Assembly: GCF_900102165.1 (NCBI RefSeq) | Contig: NZ_FNBD01000001.1 | Coordinates: forward strand, 401,697 to 465,696 | DNA length: 64,000 nt | Direction: 5' to 3' | From: Cellulophaga baltica | GTDB lineage: Bacteria; Bacteroidota; Bacteroidia; Flavobacteriales; Flavobacteriaceae | Shown here: positions 34,772 to 44,817 of the stretch, one piece after another | Layout of the letters: each line of letters begins with the position of its first letter | Numbering within the stretch: the stretch's first letter is position 1 | Program-made: the position numbers and the translations under genes | The notes under the pieces: model-generated | What the model saw: the letters and a program-made list of their open reading frames with translations, nothing else | The model's database searches: none | What the model was told of the DNA's origin: nothing

Positions 34772-36890
34772 AAATTATTGTTGCCTTTTTTTTACCCTAG
34801 TATTGACCGGATTTCTATTTTCTCAAACTATAGTGAATGATACTGCACAAATACAAACCTTAAAAGAGGTTGTTATTACGGGGCAATATAATCCCACGAC
34901 GATAAATAAATCTATAAATAATGTAATCGTTATTACTAAAACACAAATAGAAAATCAAGCAGCAAATAACCTTGCAGACGTTCTAAATTTTAATTTGAAC
35001 CTTACAATTTTACCAAGTTCGCAGACCGGAAAATCTACCATTTCTTTCTTCGGCCTAGATGGCCAATACTTTAATATTCTAATTGATAACATTCCATTAG
35101 TAAGTGATAGTGGAATGGGGAATAACATAGATCTAACCCAGATAAACCTTGATGATATTGAACGAATAGAAATTGTAGAAGGTGCCATGGGCGTAGAATA
35201 TGGAGCCAATGCTGTTTCTGGAGTTATCAATATTATCACCAAAAAATATTCTGAGGAACCTTGGAAGATTCAATTTCTAACACAAGAAGAAACGGTGAGC
35301 AATGAATATGCTTGGTTTGATAAAGGAAGACACATTCAGGGCCTGAATATATCTCATAACTTAAGTGATAAGCTATATGCGCGCATTGGCTTTAACAGAA
35401 ATGACTTTGCTGGTTTCTTTGATAATAAACAAGGGCAAAGTTATTATCAAAATGATGGTTTAAGAGGTTATGAATGGCTGCCTAAAATACAATACAACAC
35501 CAATGCGTTTCTTACTTACAAACGGGATAATTTCACGCTATTTTATAAGTTCGAATACTTCAATGAAACTTTAAGCTATTACGATGAAACAGTACGGTCC
35601 AATATTGATGTAGAAAACCAAACAAGCAACCCTTCTTCAACAGATAAAATCTTTAAAACCAATAGGTACGTAAATAATTTAAGTGTCAATGGTACTTTTA
35701 ATTCTGGAGCAAGGTATGACGCTTCTCTTTCCTATCAAGAGCAGAAAAGAGACCTAAATCAGTTTAACTATTACATCGTCACACAACAAAAAACCGATGA
35801 AACCGATGAAACCTATCAATCTAGCAAAGTATTGTTCTCAAAAGGAACTATAAATAATCTGGTTAAGAATGATCATTACAATTTTCAATTAGGGTATGAA
35901 GCAAGATATAATAAAGGATTTGACACACAAGCGTCTGGCGCAGTCACCCAAGAAGACAAAGAATACACGCAAAGCAACGTAGCGTTGTTTACTTCTTCTG
36001 AATGGAAAATAACAAATGATTTATCTGCTAGACCTGGATTTAGGTACGAGTACAATTCAAAGTTTAACAGCCAACTTTTGGCATCTCTAAGTCTTAGGCA
36101 GCAATTAAAAAATAGGCTTGAGTTACGAGGAAATATAGGCACTTCATACCGCACACCAAATTTTCAAGAACTCTATTATTATTTTGTAGATTCTAACCAT
36201 GATGTACGGGGGAATGAAAATTTAAATCCTGAAAAAGGATATACCGCATTTATCAACCTAAAAAAAACAACTGCAATCCCTAATGGGGTAGTGACAAACA
36301 CGCTAAAAACAAGCTATATAGATATTAATTACAAAATAGATCTTGCCGTTATTAACAGCACCCCTTTGCAGTATGAGTACATCAATATTAATGCTTATAA
36401 ACTTTGGGGGGTAACCAACGAAAACCGTATTAAAAAAGAACAATGGAATTTTAATTTTGGAGCCACCATACAAGGCATCTCTAGAATAGCTGAAAACGAA
36501 GCAAATGCTTCTAAAGATTTCTTATACTCCTTTCAAATAAATACAAGTGGCACCTATAGCTCCAAAAAATGGGACACTGCATTTAGTCTCTTATTTAAAC
36601 ATAATGGTGCACAATATGACTACACCGCTTCTGATGTAGATGAAGAAGGCAATTCTGTTTTCTCAAAATCTAAAACCAATGCCTATAGCTGGATGGATGC
36701 TTCCATTAGAAAATCTTTTTTGGACAAAAAAATCCAAGCAACTATAGGCGCTAGAAATATACTAGATGTAACCAGTGTAGCCATCAGTAATACCATTTCT
36801 GGAGGCGTACATTCTACGACTAACAACGGACTTTTACTTGGTTACGGTAGGTCTTTTTATCTCAAACTATTATACAATCTAAACTTTTAA
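34758..36890 (+). CDS. TonB-dependent outer-membrane receptor (heme/siderophore type)
   Basis: 710 residues. A signal segment (FTLVLTGFLFSQ) precedes a TonB-box-like region and plug domain (KEVVITGQYNPTTINKSINN, then DDIERIEIVEGAMGVEYGAN and AVSGVINIITKK), then a 22-strand-type barrel with GTSYRTPNFQELYYYFVDSN and a terminal aromatic strand (YLKLLYNLNF). No carboxypeptidase-like N-terminal extension is present, so it is a classical receptor and not SusC-type. It imports a ligand across the outer membrane using TonB. The next gene is HmuY-like, so heme is the probable cargo. A Fur-like box lies at its promoter. Confidence 0.93.
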   Translation: MSLNKNYCCLFFTLVLTGFLFSQTIVNDTAQIQTLKEVVITGQYNPTTINKSINNVIVITKTQIENQAANNLADVLNFNLNLTILPSSQTGKSTISFFGLDGQYFNILIDNIPLVSDSGMGNNIDLTQINLDDIERIEIVEGAMGVEYGANAVSGVINIITKKYSEEPWKIQFLTQEETVSNEYAWFDKGRHIQGLNISHNLSDKLYARIGFNRNDFAGFFDNKQGQSYYQNDGLRGYEWLPKIQYNTNAFLTYKRDNFTLFYKFEYFNETLSYYDETVRSNIDVENQTSNPSSTDKIFKTNRYVNNLSVNGTFNSGARYDASLSYQEQKRDLNQFNYYIVTQQKTDETDETYQSSKVLFSKGTINNLVKNDHYNFQLGYEARYNKGFDTQASGAVTQEDKEYTQSNVALFTSSEWKITNDLSARPGFRYEYNSKFNSQLLASLSLRQQLKNRLELRGNIGTSYRTPNFQELYYYFVDSNHDVRGNENLNPEKGYTAFINLKKTTAIPNGVVTNTLKTSYIDINYKIDLAVINSTPLQYEYININAYKLWGVTNENRIKKEQWNFNFGATIQGISRIAENEANASKDFLYSFQINTSGTYSSKKWDTAFSLLFKHNGAQYDYTASDVDEEGNSVFSKSKTNAYSWMDASIRKSFLDKKIQATIGARNILDVTSVAISNTISGGVHSTTNNGLLLGYGRSFYLKLLYNLNF

Positions 36891-36901
36891 AAATTACACG
36901 T

Positions 36902-37984
36902 ATGAAACACAATGCATTTACTTTTTTTGCCGCACTAGCCGTCCTATTATTTTCTAGTTGTTCTGATGACGATACTCCCGCAGCTCCTATTCAAATAGTC
37001 ATTGAAGGAGCCGCTATTTCTCCCGAAGTTGGAGGGTCTAACGAACCTAACCAAGTCTATATAGACTTAAGTACCGAAACTAGTACCGTTGTAAAAAGAG
37101 ACTCTTGGGATTTAGGTTTTTATAGCGGTTCAGAATTTCAAGTTACGATTAACGGCGCTATATACATGGCCGTCGCTGCTCTAACTACTACGGATATTGA
37201 TGCCGTAAATAGCACTACCGAAGAGGTGATAAATTTACAGCCACAAGTTGCCATTGGCACTTTTCAAGCAACAAATGCGGCCTATATAGACAATCCAAAT
37301 GGAGCAATTACAGGTACCGCAATAGCCACAATAGAAGACACAGATGAAAATAACCCAGTATATCTACTTAACTTAGGTAAAGAGATAGGCACTACGCCTG
37401 CCACTACGGGTAGTGCAAATGTATCTGGAGACGATAGGGGTTGGAAAAAAATACGGATCTTAAAAGAAGGCCCTGATTATATTTTACAATATGCCAACTT
37501 AGAGGATACCACACACCAAGAAGTGACCATTACCAAAAATTCTGCTTATAATTTCTCTTACTTTAGCTTTACCACAGAAACAATAGTATCCGTTGAACCA
37601 GAAGCGACAAAGTGGGATTTAAACTTTACTGTATTTACAGACATTATAGAAGGTTTTGGCTCGTATGGTTATGCAGATTATGTGGTGAACAATACAAAAG
37701 CAGCTGTTAGTGTATATATGGTAGATACGGCAGAAGCTACTTTTACCTATGACAATTTTGCGCTGACCGACATAAACCCCGCTAATTTTTTAAATGACCA
37801 ACGTGGTATAGGTAGCACCTGGAGAAATGGTGGCGGACCAAGCACATTACCTTCTTTAAAAGAAGATGTATTTTATGTTCTTAGAGATACGGATGACAAT
37901 TACTATAAAATAAAATTTTTAGCCCTAACCAATGAAGCAGGCGAAAGAGGTAATCCAGAATTTATTTATAGCCTACTTCAATAG
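36902..37984 (+). CDS. HmuY-like heme-binding lipoprotein
   Basis: 360 residues. A lipoprotein signal (AALAVLLFSSCSDDD, lipid-bearing Cys at about 20) is followed by HmuY-family segments: DSWDLGFYSGSEFQVTING (WDLGF is the family's marker) and KWDLNFTVFTDIIEGFGSYG. HmuY proteins sit on the cell surface and pass heme to a TonB receptor, which here is encoded 11 bp upstream on the same strand. Its length exceeds the roughly 216-residue Porphyromonas protein because the motif region is duplicated (about 60-110 and 240-350). The transcript ends at the hairpin 38024-38055. Confidence 0.85.
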   Translation: MKHNAFTFFAALAVLLFSSCSDDDTPAAPIQIVIEGAAISPEVGGSNEPNQVYIDLSTETSTVVKRDSWDLGFYSGSEFQVTINGAIYMAVAALTTTDIDAVNSTTEEVINLQPQVAIGTFQATNAAYIDNPNGAITGTAIATIEDTDENNPVYLLNLGKEIGTTPATTGSANVSGDDRGWKKIRILKEGPDYILQYANLEDTTHQEVTITKNSAYNFSYFSFTTETIVSVEPEATKWDLNFTVFTDIIEGFGSYGYADYVVNNTKAAVSVYMVDTAEATFTYDNFALTDINPANFLNDQRGIGSTWRNGGGPSTLPSLKEDVFYVLRDTDDNYYKIKFLALTNEAGERGNPEFIYSLLQ

Positions 37985-38023
37985 TAGTCAAGATGCCATA
38001 AAATTAATGTAATTAAATTTTAG

Positions 38024-38055
38024 ATCCCTTAACGTAATTGTTAAGGGATTTTTTT
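38024..38055 (+). terminator. Terminator of the receptor-HmuY operon
   Basis: ATCCCTTAAC / GTTAAGGGAT (10-bp stem, 6-nt loop) followed by T7, 40 bp after the HmuY-like stop. Confidence 0.85.
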
Positions 38056-38074
38056 ATGCCCAACAAATAAGCCT

Positions 38075-38082
38075 TAATTTTG
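38075..38082 (+). promoter_or_regulatory. -7 promoter box of trmN6 gene
   Basis: TAATTTTG, 16 bp before the ATG at 38099, matches TAnnTTTG. The implied leader is only about 10 nt. Confidence 0.5.
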
Positions 38083-38098
38083 AAATTAAATTTCTTTT

Positions 38099-38830
38099 AT
38101 GAAACCTTTTCGCTTCAAACAGTTTACCGTTAACCAAGATAAATGCGCTATGAAAATAGGCACAGACGGAGTGCTTTTAGGTGCTTGGGCAAGCGTTAAC
38201 AACTCTATGCATACTATCTTAGATATTGGAACAGGAACAGGCGTTATTGCCTTAATGCTAGCACAACGTTCTATTGCAGATACTATTGAAGCTATAGAAC
38301 TTGACGGAGATGCTTTTGAACAATGTACCGATAATTTTGAAGCTTCAGATTGGGGGGATCGTCTATTTTGCTTTCATGCTGGTTTTGATGAGTTTGTTGA
38401 TGAATATACCGAAGAGGAACCTGAGGAAGCTGAGCTGTATGATTTGATTGTTTCTAATCCGCCTTTCTACAGTGAAGAAGTTTCTAGTGGTAATGATGCT
38501 CGCGATCAAGCCCGTCAAAACTCATCACTCCCTTTTGACGAATTAGTTGCTGGAGTTTCCAAACTACTTTCTCCTACAGGTGTATTTGCTACTATCATAC
38601 CGTATAAAGAAGAAGAAAATTTTATCGCTTTAGCCTTAGAAAACAATTTATTCCCTAACAGAATTACACAGGTTAGAGGAACAGAGAATACCGAAATTAA
38701 GAGAAGTCTACTTGAGTTTTCATCTACAGAAAGTGAGTACACACCTAAGGAGCTTATTATAGAATTAGAACGAAATGTATACACTCAAGAATACATAGAA
38801 CTTACCAAAGACTTTTATTTAAAAATGTAA
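38099..38830 (+). CDS. trmN6: tRNA1(Val) (adenine(37)-N6)-methyltransferase
   Basis: 243 residues. The family start FRFKQFTVNQDKCAMKIGTDG matches TrmN6 (YfiC), followed by the SAM-binding motif LDIGTGTGVIAL (residues 41-52) and the N6-adenine catalytic motif SNPPF (Asn120). It methylates adenine 37 next to the anticodon of tRNA-Val1. Length fits the family. It has its own promoter between the HmuY terminator and the start codon. No oddity noted. Confidence 0.9.
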   Translation: MKPFRFKQFTVNQDKCAMKIGTDGVLLGAWASVNNSMHTILDIGTGTGVIALMLAQRSIADTIEAIELDGDAFEQCTDNFEASDWGDRLFCFHAGFDEFVDEYTEEEPEEAELYDLIVSNPPFYSEEVSSGNDARDQARQNSSLPFDELVAGVSKLLSPTGVFATIIPYKEEENFIALALENNLFPNRITQVRGTENTEIKRSLLEFSSTESEYTPKELIIELERNVYTQEYIELTKDFYLKM

Positions 38831-38887
38831 CTTTTGAGCATTGTCCTGTTATAAATCTTTATTTATCTTTGGTAAAAACCCATAGCT

Positions 38888-40066
38888 ATGCGACCAGATT
38901 TATTTGAAGCTCCTGATTACTATAACATTGATGATCTTTTATCAGAAGAACACAAGTTGGTTCGCGATGCTGCCAGACAATGGGTAAAACGCTCTGTTTC
39001 TCCTATTATAGAAGAGTATGCTCAGAAAGCAGAGTTCCCTAAAGAGATTATTGGTGGCCTAGCAGAAATTGGTGCTTTTGGTCCTTATATTCCGCAAGAA
39101 TATGGTGGCGCTGGTTTAGACCAAATTAGTTACGGCCTTATTATGCAAGAGATAGAACGTGGCGATAGTGGCGTGCGCTCTACAGCTTCCGTACAATCTT
39201 CTTTAGTCATGTATCCCATATTCACCTATGGGAATGAAGCGCAGCGTAAAAAATATTTACCAAAATTAGCTTCTGGAGAATTTATGGGTTGCTTTGGGCT
39301 AACAGAACCCAATCATGGTTCTAATCCAAGCGGCATGGAAACCAAATACAAAGATATGGGTGACCATTATCTATTGAATGGTGCTAAACTTTGGATTTCA
39401 AATTCGCCATTTGCAGATATTGCTGTCGTATGGGCAAAAAATGAAGAAGGCCGCATTCATGGACTTATTGTAGAACGTGGTATGGAAGGTTTTACCACCC
39501 CAACAACACACAACAAATGGTCTTTACGTGCAAGTGCTACTGGGGAGCTTATTTTTGATAATGTAAAAGTACCCAAAGAGAACATCCTGTTAGGCAAAAC
39601 AGGATTAGGCGCTCCGCTTGGATGCTTAGATTCTGCTCGATACGGAATAGCTTGGGGTGCTATTGGTGCTGCCATGGATTGTTATGATACTGCCTTGCGT
39701 TATGCCAAAGAGCGCATTCAGTTTGGGAAGCCTATTGCGGCAACACAACTACAACAAAAGAAACTGGTAGAAATGATTACCGAAATCACGAAAGCACAAT
39801 TAATGGCACTCCGTTTAGGGCAACTTAAAAATGAAGGCAAAGCAACTACCGCTCAGATTTCTATGGCCAAACGCAACAATGTAGAAATGGCTATAAACAT
39901 TGCTAGAGAAGCCAGACAAGTTTTAGGAGGCATGGGTATTACAGGGGAATACAGCATTATGCGCCATATGATGAATTTAGAAAGTGTAATTACCTATGAA
40001 GGCACGCATGATATTCACTTATTAATCACAGGTGCAGATATCACTGGGTTTCCCGCTTTTCAATAA
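38888..40066 (+). CDS. Acyl-CoA dehydrogenase, glutaryl-CoA dehydrogenase-like
   Basis: 392 residues, FAD-dependent. Family motifs: GCFGLTEPNHGSNPSGMETK (FAD/substrate loop), WISNSPFADIAVVWAK, QFGKPIAATQLQQKKL, and the catalytic base Glu in ITYEGTHDIHLLITG near the C-terminus. The position of this Glu and the ITYEGTHDIH context match glutaryl-CoA dehydrogenase more than the short-chain enzymes. It would oxidise glutaryl-CoA to crotonyl-CoA in lysine or tryptophan breakdown. It is a stand-alone gene after trmN6 (57 bp gap). Confidence 0.9.
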   Translation: MRPDLFEAPDYYNIDDLLSEEHKLVRDAARQWVKRSVSPIIEEYAQKAEFPKEIIGGLAEIGAFGPYIPQEYGGAGLDQISYGLIMQEIERGDSGVRSTASVQSSLVMYPIFTYGNEAQRKKYLPKLASGEFMGCFGLTEPNHGSNPSGMETKYKDMGDHYLLNGAKLWISNSPFADIAVVWAKNEEGRIHGLIVERGMEGFTTPTTHNKWSLRASATGELIFDNVKVPKENILLGKTGLGAPLGCLDSARYGIAWGAIGAAMDCYDTALRYAKERIQFGKPIAATQLQQKKLVEMITEITKAQLMALRLGQLKNEGKATTAQISMAKRNNVEMAINIAREARQVLGGMGITGEYSIMRHMMNLESVITYEGTHDIHLLITGADITGFPAFQ

Positions 40067-40156
40067 ACGTGCGATAGCTTTAACATAAACTTAGTACACT
40101 TGAAAAAACAAGTGCGCTAACTTTGTACGTATATAGATGAACTAAATATACAGAAA

Positions 40157-40687
40157 ATGAAAACACTAAAATATAGTATACTTTTTTCTCTTCTTTTTGT
40201 TTTTGCAGGACAAGCACAAACCGTTAAAGATCAGAGAATTATTGATGACGCTCAAGAAGCAAAAGAACTTTTAATAAAAGCCGATGATGGCTTAGATTCA
40301 TTCTTTAAAGAATCTGCCGGATACGTTATTTTCCCTAATGTTGGAAAAGGCGGATTTATTATTGGAGCTGCCTCTGGAAATGGTGCCGTTTATGAAAGTG
40401 GTAACTTAATAGGAATGGCAGATCTTAAAAAATTAAATATCGGTTTTCAAGCAGGTGGGCAAGCAATTATAGAAGTTATCTTTTTTGAAAATACCGCAGC
40501 TATGAACGACTTTAAAGAAGGGAAATTCTCTTTTGCGGCAGAAGCTTCTGCTGTAGCAGTACGATCAGGAATTGCATTTAACGCAAAGTACAAAGACGGT
40601 GTGGCTGTTTTTGCATTACCAAAAGCAGGACTAATGGCCGATGCTTCTGTAGGCGGACAAAAATTTAAATTCACTTCTTTTGAATAA
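40157..40687 (+). CDS. SYLF-domain lipid-binding protein
   Basis: 176 residues with a signal peptide (ILFSLLFVFAGQAQ). The remainder is a SYLF (Ysc84-like) domain: FFKESAGYVIFPNVGKGGFI, then GAASGNGAVYESGNLIGMAD and the glycine-rich C-terminus (LPKAGLMADASVGGQKF). Bacterial SYLF proteins are small exported proteins thought to bind phospholipids. It ends in a bidirectional terminator shared with the convergent oxidoreductase gene. Confidence 0.88.
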   Translation: MKTLKYSILFSLLFVFAGQAQTVKDQRIIDDAQEAKELLIKADDGLDSFFKESAGYVIFPNVGKGGFIIGAASGNGAVYESGNLIGMADLKKLNIGFQAGGQAIIEVIFFENTAAMNDFKEGKFSFAAEASAVAVRSGIAFNAKYKDGVAVFALPKAGLMADASVGGQKFKFTSFE

Positions 40688-40711
40688 GTATTTAAAAAAA
40701 TAAAAGATAAA

Positions 40712-40735
40712 AAAAGGGAGCCAAATGGCTCCCTT
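40712..40735. terminator. Bidirectional terminator
   Basis: AAAAGGGAGCC / GGCTCCCTTTT (11-bp stem, loop AAAT) lies between the convergent SYLF and oxidoreductase genes and has A-rich and T-rich flanks, so it can serve both. Confidence 0.8.
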
Positions 40736-40739
40736 TTAT

Positions 40740-43043
40740 TTACTTAACTTTTTCTACCGTAACCACTACAGATTTACTAATAGGGGTATAACTCCTATCT
40801 GCAAAATGATTGTAAGGTACCAATACATTTGTTTCTGGATAATAAGCCGCAATATCTCCTTTAGGAATAGCATACGGCAAAACTTTAAAATTAAAAGCTA
40901 CCCTTGGTGTATGATCGTAATTACTCCGTAGGTTCACCACATCAAGTTTTGTTAAGCCTTTTTCTTTCATGTCTTCTGCATTCATAAAGACCACTCGGCG
41001 TTCATTATATACTCCCCTGTAGCGATCATCTAATCCATAAATTGTTGTATTAAATTGATCATGAGAACGCATGGTCATCAACATAAATTCATCTGAGTTT
41101 AAATGATGTTCTGGTAATTTATTTAGGGTAATCTGTGCTTTCCCGTTAGGAAGCATACTAAAGTCTAAATTGCGCACATTATTAGGTAAATAGTACCCCA
41201 CACCCTTAGATTGCTCATTAGTGTTTTTAAAACCTTTCACTACTTTATCTATAGTTTCACGCATCAAATCATAATCGGTCCCTAAGGCTAACCAATCAAC
41301 AGCGTGATTGCCTTTAAAATAGGCATCTGCAATACCCGCTATTATATCTGGCTCACTTTGTAAATTCCCTGAAGTTGGTTTTAGCACACCTTTAGATTGG
41401 CGCACACGCCCCATACTATTTTCAACCGTAATAAAACGTTCTTTCCCGTCTTTCACATCCTTTTCTGAACGCCCGTATGTTGGTAAAATTAAAGCCGTTT
41501 TACCTGTCACTAAATGACTTCTATTCAACTTAGTACTCACCTGTACTGTTAGACTACAAGCCTCAATAGCTTTTGCTGTATAGACCGTATCTGAAGCGGC
41601 CATTAAAAAATTACCTCCTAGACACATGAATACTTTGGCCTTACCATCATGCATGGCTTTCATCGCTTTAACCACATCATAACCTGGTTGATCAGGAGCC
41701 GTAAAACCTAAGTGTTCTTGAATACGCTGATTAAGTCCTTCATCTACAAAATGCATAATCCCTACACTCCTATCGCCTTGCACGTTAGAGTGCCCACGAA
41801 CCGGACAAGTACCGGCATTTGGCTTCCCAATTGCCCCTTTCAATAATAATAAGTTTATAAATTCTCTTATGGTTTCTACCCCATTTTTATGTTGGGTAAG
41901 TCCCATTGCCCAACAAACTACAATTTTAGATTTCTTAGCAAGAAACGATACTGCTACATCTATAAGCTTTTCATTAACTCCAGTTTGCTGTATTAAATCT
42001 TCAAGATCAAAATTTTCAATATCTGCAAGTAACGTCTCATACCCATCTGTATACTGGTTGATAAAATCATGATCAAAGACCGTAGTATCAAGCTGATCTA
42101 AAGCGGCTAATTTTTTAATTATCGCTTTCATTAAAGGTATATCTTGATTGATGCGCACTGGCAAATGTAAATCTGCAATATCTATAGGCTTACCAATCCA
42201 CCCCTCTACATGTTGTGGATTTTTAAAATTAACAAGACCTGATTCTTCTAAGGGGTTTATACTGATAATCTTTCCGCCATTTGCTTTACATTTTTCTAAA
42301 GCAGAAAGCATTCTAGGATGGTTTGTTCCTGGGTTTTGTCCTGCAACAATTACCACCTCTGCTTCATATAAATCCTCTAATTTAATAGACCCCTTACCAA
42401 TGCCTAAGGTTTCTCCTAAAGCGACACCACTAGACTCATGACACATATTAGAACAGTCTGGCATATTATTAGTTCCTAAAGCCCTAGCGAACATACCGTA
42501 TAAAAAAGCCGCTTCATTACTGGAACGACCTGAGGTATAAAAAATAGCTTCATTAGGATCTTCCATAGCTGCAAGCTCTTCTGCTACCAACTGATATGCT
42601 TTCTCCCAAGAAATGGGTTGATAATGTAAACTTTCAGGCTCCAATAGTAAAGGCTCTGTAAGTCGCCCAAATTTATTTAATTCGTAGTCCGTAAGTTGTG
42701 ATAAATCTTCTATAGAGTTTTTCGCAAAAAAGGAAGCGTCTATCTTACTAGTTGTCGCTTCATCTGCTAATGCTTTTGCGCCATTCTCACAATATTCAGC
42801 AAATTTCGAGGATTTTTCTGGGTCCGGCCAAGCACAACTAGGACATTCAAATCCGTCTACCTGATTCATCTTAAGTAAGGTACCCATGGCACGAATTACC
42901 CCCATTTCTTTGAAACCATGGCGCAATGCTTCTTTTACACCCAATGCTCCTGCTGCAACAGTAACCGGAGCTTCTACTTTAATATCATTAAATGCTAAAC
43001 TTCCTGTTAGCGATACTTTTCTTTGCGCCTTAACCTCACCCAT
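40740..43043 (-). CDS. FdhF/YdeP-type molybdopterin oxidoreductase
   Basis: 767 residues, molybdopterin-guanine-dinucleotide enzyme of the formate dehydrogenase-like group called FdhF/YdeP. N-terminal GFECPSCAWPDPEKSSKFAE keeps only part of the cysteine set for an iron-sulfur cluster. The cofactor-binding core shows FYTSGRSSNEAAFLYGMFAR, CSNMCHESSGVALGETLG, VVIVAGQNPGTNHPRML and FMCLGGNFLMAASDT. A C-terminal MopB_CT-like domain follows (LMTMRSHDQFNTTIYGLDDR). The substrate is unknown; related proteins are linked to acid stress or formate metabolism. No partner subunit or FdhD is adjacent. Confidence 0.88.
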   Translation of the reverse strand: MGEVKAQRKVSLTGSLAFNDIKVEAPVTVAAGALGVKEALRHGFKEMGVIRAMGTLLKMNQVDGFECPSCAWPDPEKSSKFAEYCENGAKALADEATTSKIDASFFAKNSIEDLSQLTDYELNKFGRLTEPLLLEPESLHYQPISWEKAYQLVAEELAAMEDPNEAIFYTSGRSSNEAAFLYGMFARALGTNNMPDCSNMCHESSGVALGETLGIGKGSIKLEDLYEAEVVIVAGQNPGTNHPRMLSALEKCKANGGKIISINPLEESGLVNFKNPQHVEGWIGKPIDIADLHLPVRINQDIPLMKAIIKKLAALDQLDTTVFDHDFINQYTDGYETLLADIENFDLEDLIQQTGVNEKLIDVAVSFLAKKSKIVVCWAMGLTQHKNGVETIREFINLLLLKGAIGKPNAGTCPVRGHSNVQGDRSVGIMHFVDEGLNQRIQEHLGFTAPDQPGYDVVKAMKAMHDGKAKVFMCLGGNFLMAASDTVYTAKAIEACSLTVQVSTKLNRSHLVTGKTALILPTYGRSEKDVKDGKERFITVENSMGRVRQSKGVLKPTSGNLQSEPDIIAGIADAYFKGNHAVDWLALGTDYDLMRETIDKVVKGFKNTNEQSKGVGYYLPNNVRNLDFSMLPNGKAQITLNKLPEHHLNSDEFMLMTMRSHDQFNTTIYGLDDRYRGVYNERRVVFMNAEDMKEKGLTKLDVVNLRSNYDHTPRVAFNFKVLPYAIPKGDIAAYYPETNVLVPYNHFADRSYTPISKSVVVTVEKVK

Positions 43044-43206
43044 GTTTCCCTTTTTTGACCAATTAGTTTATCTAGAAAATCTTTACTTCTAAACAAGTAG
43101 TTAAATTTAAGGCTTTATCCACTATATGAATAGGATATGCCGTTCAAAAAATTGACTCCTTTAAAAATTATAGTAATTTTAACCCTACTGATTTAATGGT
43201 ACGCTT

Positions 43207-44811
43207 ATGAAATATTATGGATTGCTGATTGCGCTGCTTCTTCTAGGTTGCAAAAACGAGGTCAAGAAAGTTCCCGAAAAACCTATTACAGAAACTCCGG
43301 CTAGGGAACTCAAAATAATTACAACTCCTGATGAGTTATTAGGAGATTTATTTGCTGAAATTCAATTAAATCAGGTTTTTGAAGATGGAAAAACATTTGT
43401 GGATTGTACCGCAAAATTTCCTTACGATGAAATTAAACGCAACTACGAACTACAAAAAAATGATTCCACTTTTAATTTAACAGCGTTTGTTCATGCTAAT
43501 TTTGAAGTTCCTACAGCTATATCTTCTGATTTTAAATCCGACACTACAAAAACTGCCGTAGAACATGTAACTGCATTATGGCCTGTATTAACAAGAGCAT
43601 CTGATCAAGAAAATGAACTGAGCTCTTTAATTCCCTTACCAAAATCTTACATTGTTCCTGGTGGGCGCTTTAGAGAAGTATACTATTGGGACAGCTATTT
43701 TACCATGCTAGGTTTAGTAGAAAGCGGCGAGTTTGAGCTTATTGAAAATATGTTAGATAATTTTGCACACCTTATTGATACCGTTGGTCATATCCCAAAT
43801 GGAAATAGAACATATTACATCACTAGGTCTCAACCTCCATTCTTTTCTCAGATGGTGAAATTATTAGCGGCGCATAAAGGAGAGCGTGTTTATCAAAAAT
43901 ATAAAGAACCTCTTAAAAAAGAATATGAATTCTGGATGGATGGTGCGGAATCTACTTCCTATGCTATCAATCATGCGGTACTAACCCCTGTTGGAGTTTT
44001 AAATAGGTATTATGACCAAGGAGACACTCCGCGGCAAGAATCATATAGAGAAGATTATACCCAAGTTGAAAAAACTTCTGGAGGAACAAAAATGTATCGT
44101 GATTTACGCTCTGGAGCAGAATCGGGCTGGGATTATTCTTCCAGGTGGTTTGCTGATGGAAAAACAATGGAGACCATAGAAACTACAGATATACTCCCTG
44201 TAGATTTAAATGCACTTATGTACGGTTTAGAAGAAGTGCTTATTACCGCTTTTCAGGACAATTCTGAATTTACCACAACATTAAAAAAGAGCATGGAAAA
44301 CCGGAAGGAATTTTTAAATAGATATAGCTATAATGAAACTTTGGGGGTCTTTGAAGATTATAATTGGGTTGCTAGTGAGCCTACTGGCGTAATTTCTTTA
44401 GCCACCGTTTATCCTTTATTTTTTAAAATGACTACGCAAGAACAAGCAGATGGAGTAGCCACTTATATCACTCAAAACTTCTTGAAACCAGGAGGCGTTG
44501 TTACGTCCACTAACCATACAGGGCAACAATGGGATGCGCCAAATGGCTGGGCACCCTTACAATGGATGACTATTGTAGGTCTCGAAAACTACGGACATCA
44601 TGAGTTAGCAAAAACTATTGCTACACGGTGGATTGCCTTAAATGAAAAAGTCTATGAAAACACGGGGAAGTTTGTAGAGAAATACAATGTAGAAGACATG
44701 ACGCTAGATGCTGGTGGCGGAGAATACCCTGTTCAAGATGGATTTGGCTGGAGTAATGGTGTTTATTTAGCCTTAAAAAATCAATACAAAAAAGATAAAA
44801 ACAAATTATAA
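43207..44811 (+). CDS. treA: Trehalase (GH37)
   Basis: 534 residues. A lipoprotein-type N-terminus (LLIALLLLGCKNEVKK, lipid-bearing Cys near 16) shows export and membrane anchoring. Both trehalase signatures are intact: PGGRFREVYYWDSYFTMLGL and QWDAPNGWAPLQWM. Catalytic residues of the family (Asp in ESGWDYSSRW, Glu in the C-terminal GGGEYPVQDGFGWSNGV) are also visible. It hydrolyses trehalose to two glucoses outside the cytoplasm. It is monocistronic: the sRNA-like unit A follows on the same strand. Confidence 0.93.
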   Translation: MKYYGLLIALLLLGCKNEVKKVPEKPITETPARELKIITTPDELLGDLFAEIQLNQVFEDGKTFVDCTAKFPYDEIKRNYELQKNDSTFNLTAFVHANFEVPTAISSDFKSDTTKTAVEHVTALWPVLTRASDQENELSSLIPLPKSYIVPGGRFREVYYWDSYFTMLGLVESGEFELIENMLDNFAHLIDTVGHIPNGNRTYYITRSQPPFFSQMVKLLAAHKGERVYQKYKEPLKKEYEFWMDGAESTSYAINHAVLTPVGVLNRYYDQGDTPRQESYREDYTQVEKTSGGTKMYRDLRSGAESGWDYSSRWFADGKTMETIETTDILPVDLNALMYGLEEVLITAFQDNSEFTTTLKKSMENRKEFLNRYSYNETLGVFEDYNWVASEPTGVISLATVYPLFFKMTTQEQADGVATYITQNFLKPGGVVTSTNHTGQQWDAPNGWAPLQWMTIVGLENYGHHELAKTIATRWIALNEKVYENTGKFVEKYNVEDMTLDAGGGEYPVQDGFGWSNGVYLALKNQYKKDKNKL

Positions 44812-44817
44812 GCAGTT

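Noticed and set aside
34758-36890. TonB receptor as a SusC target of the dCas12f-sigma system
   Set aside because: It lacks the SusC-type N-terminal domain and a SusD partner, has its own promoter and Fur-like sites, and shows no match to the guide.
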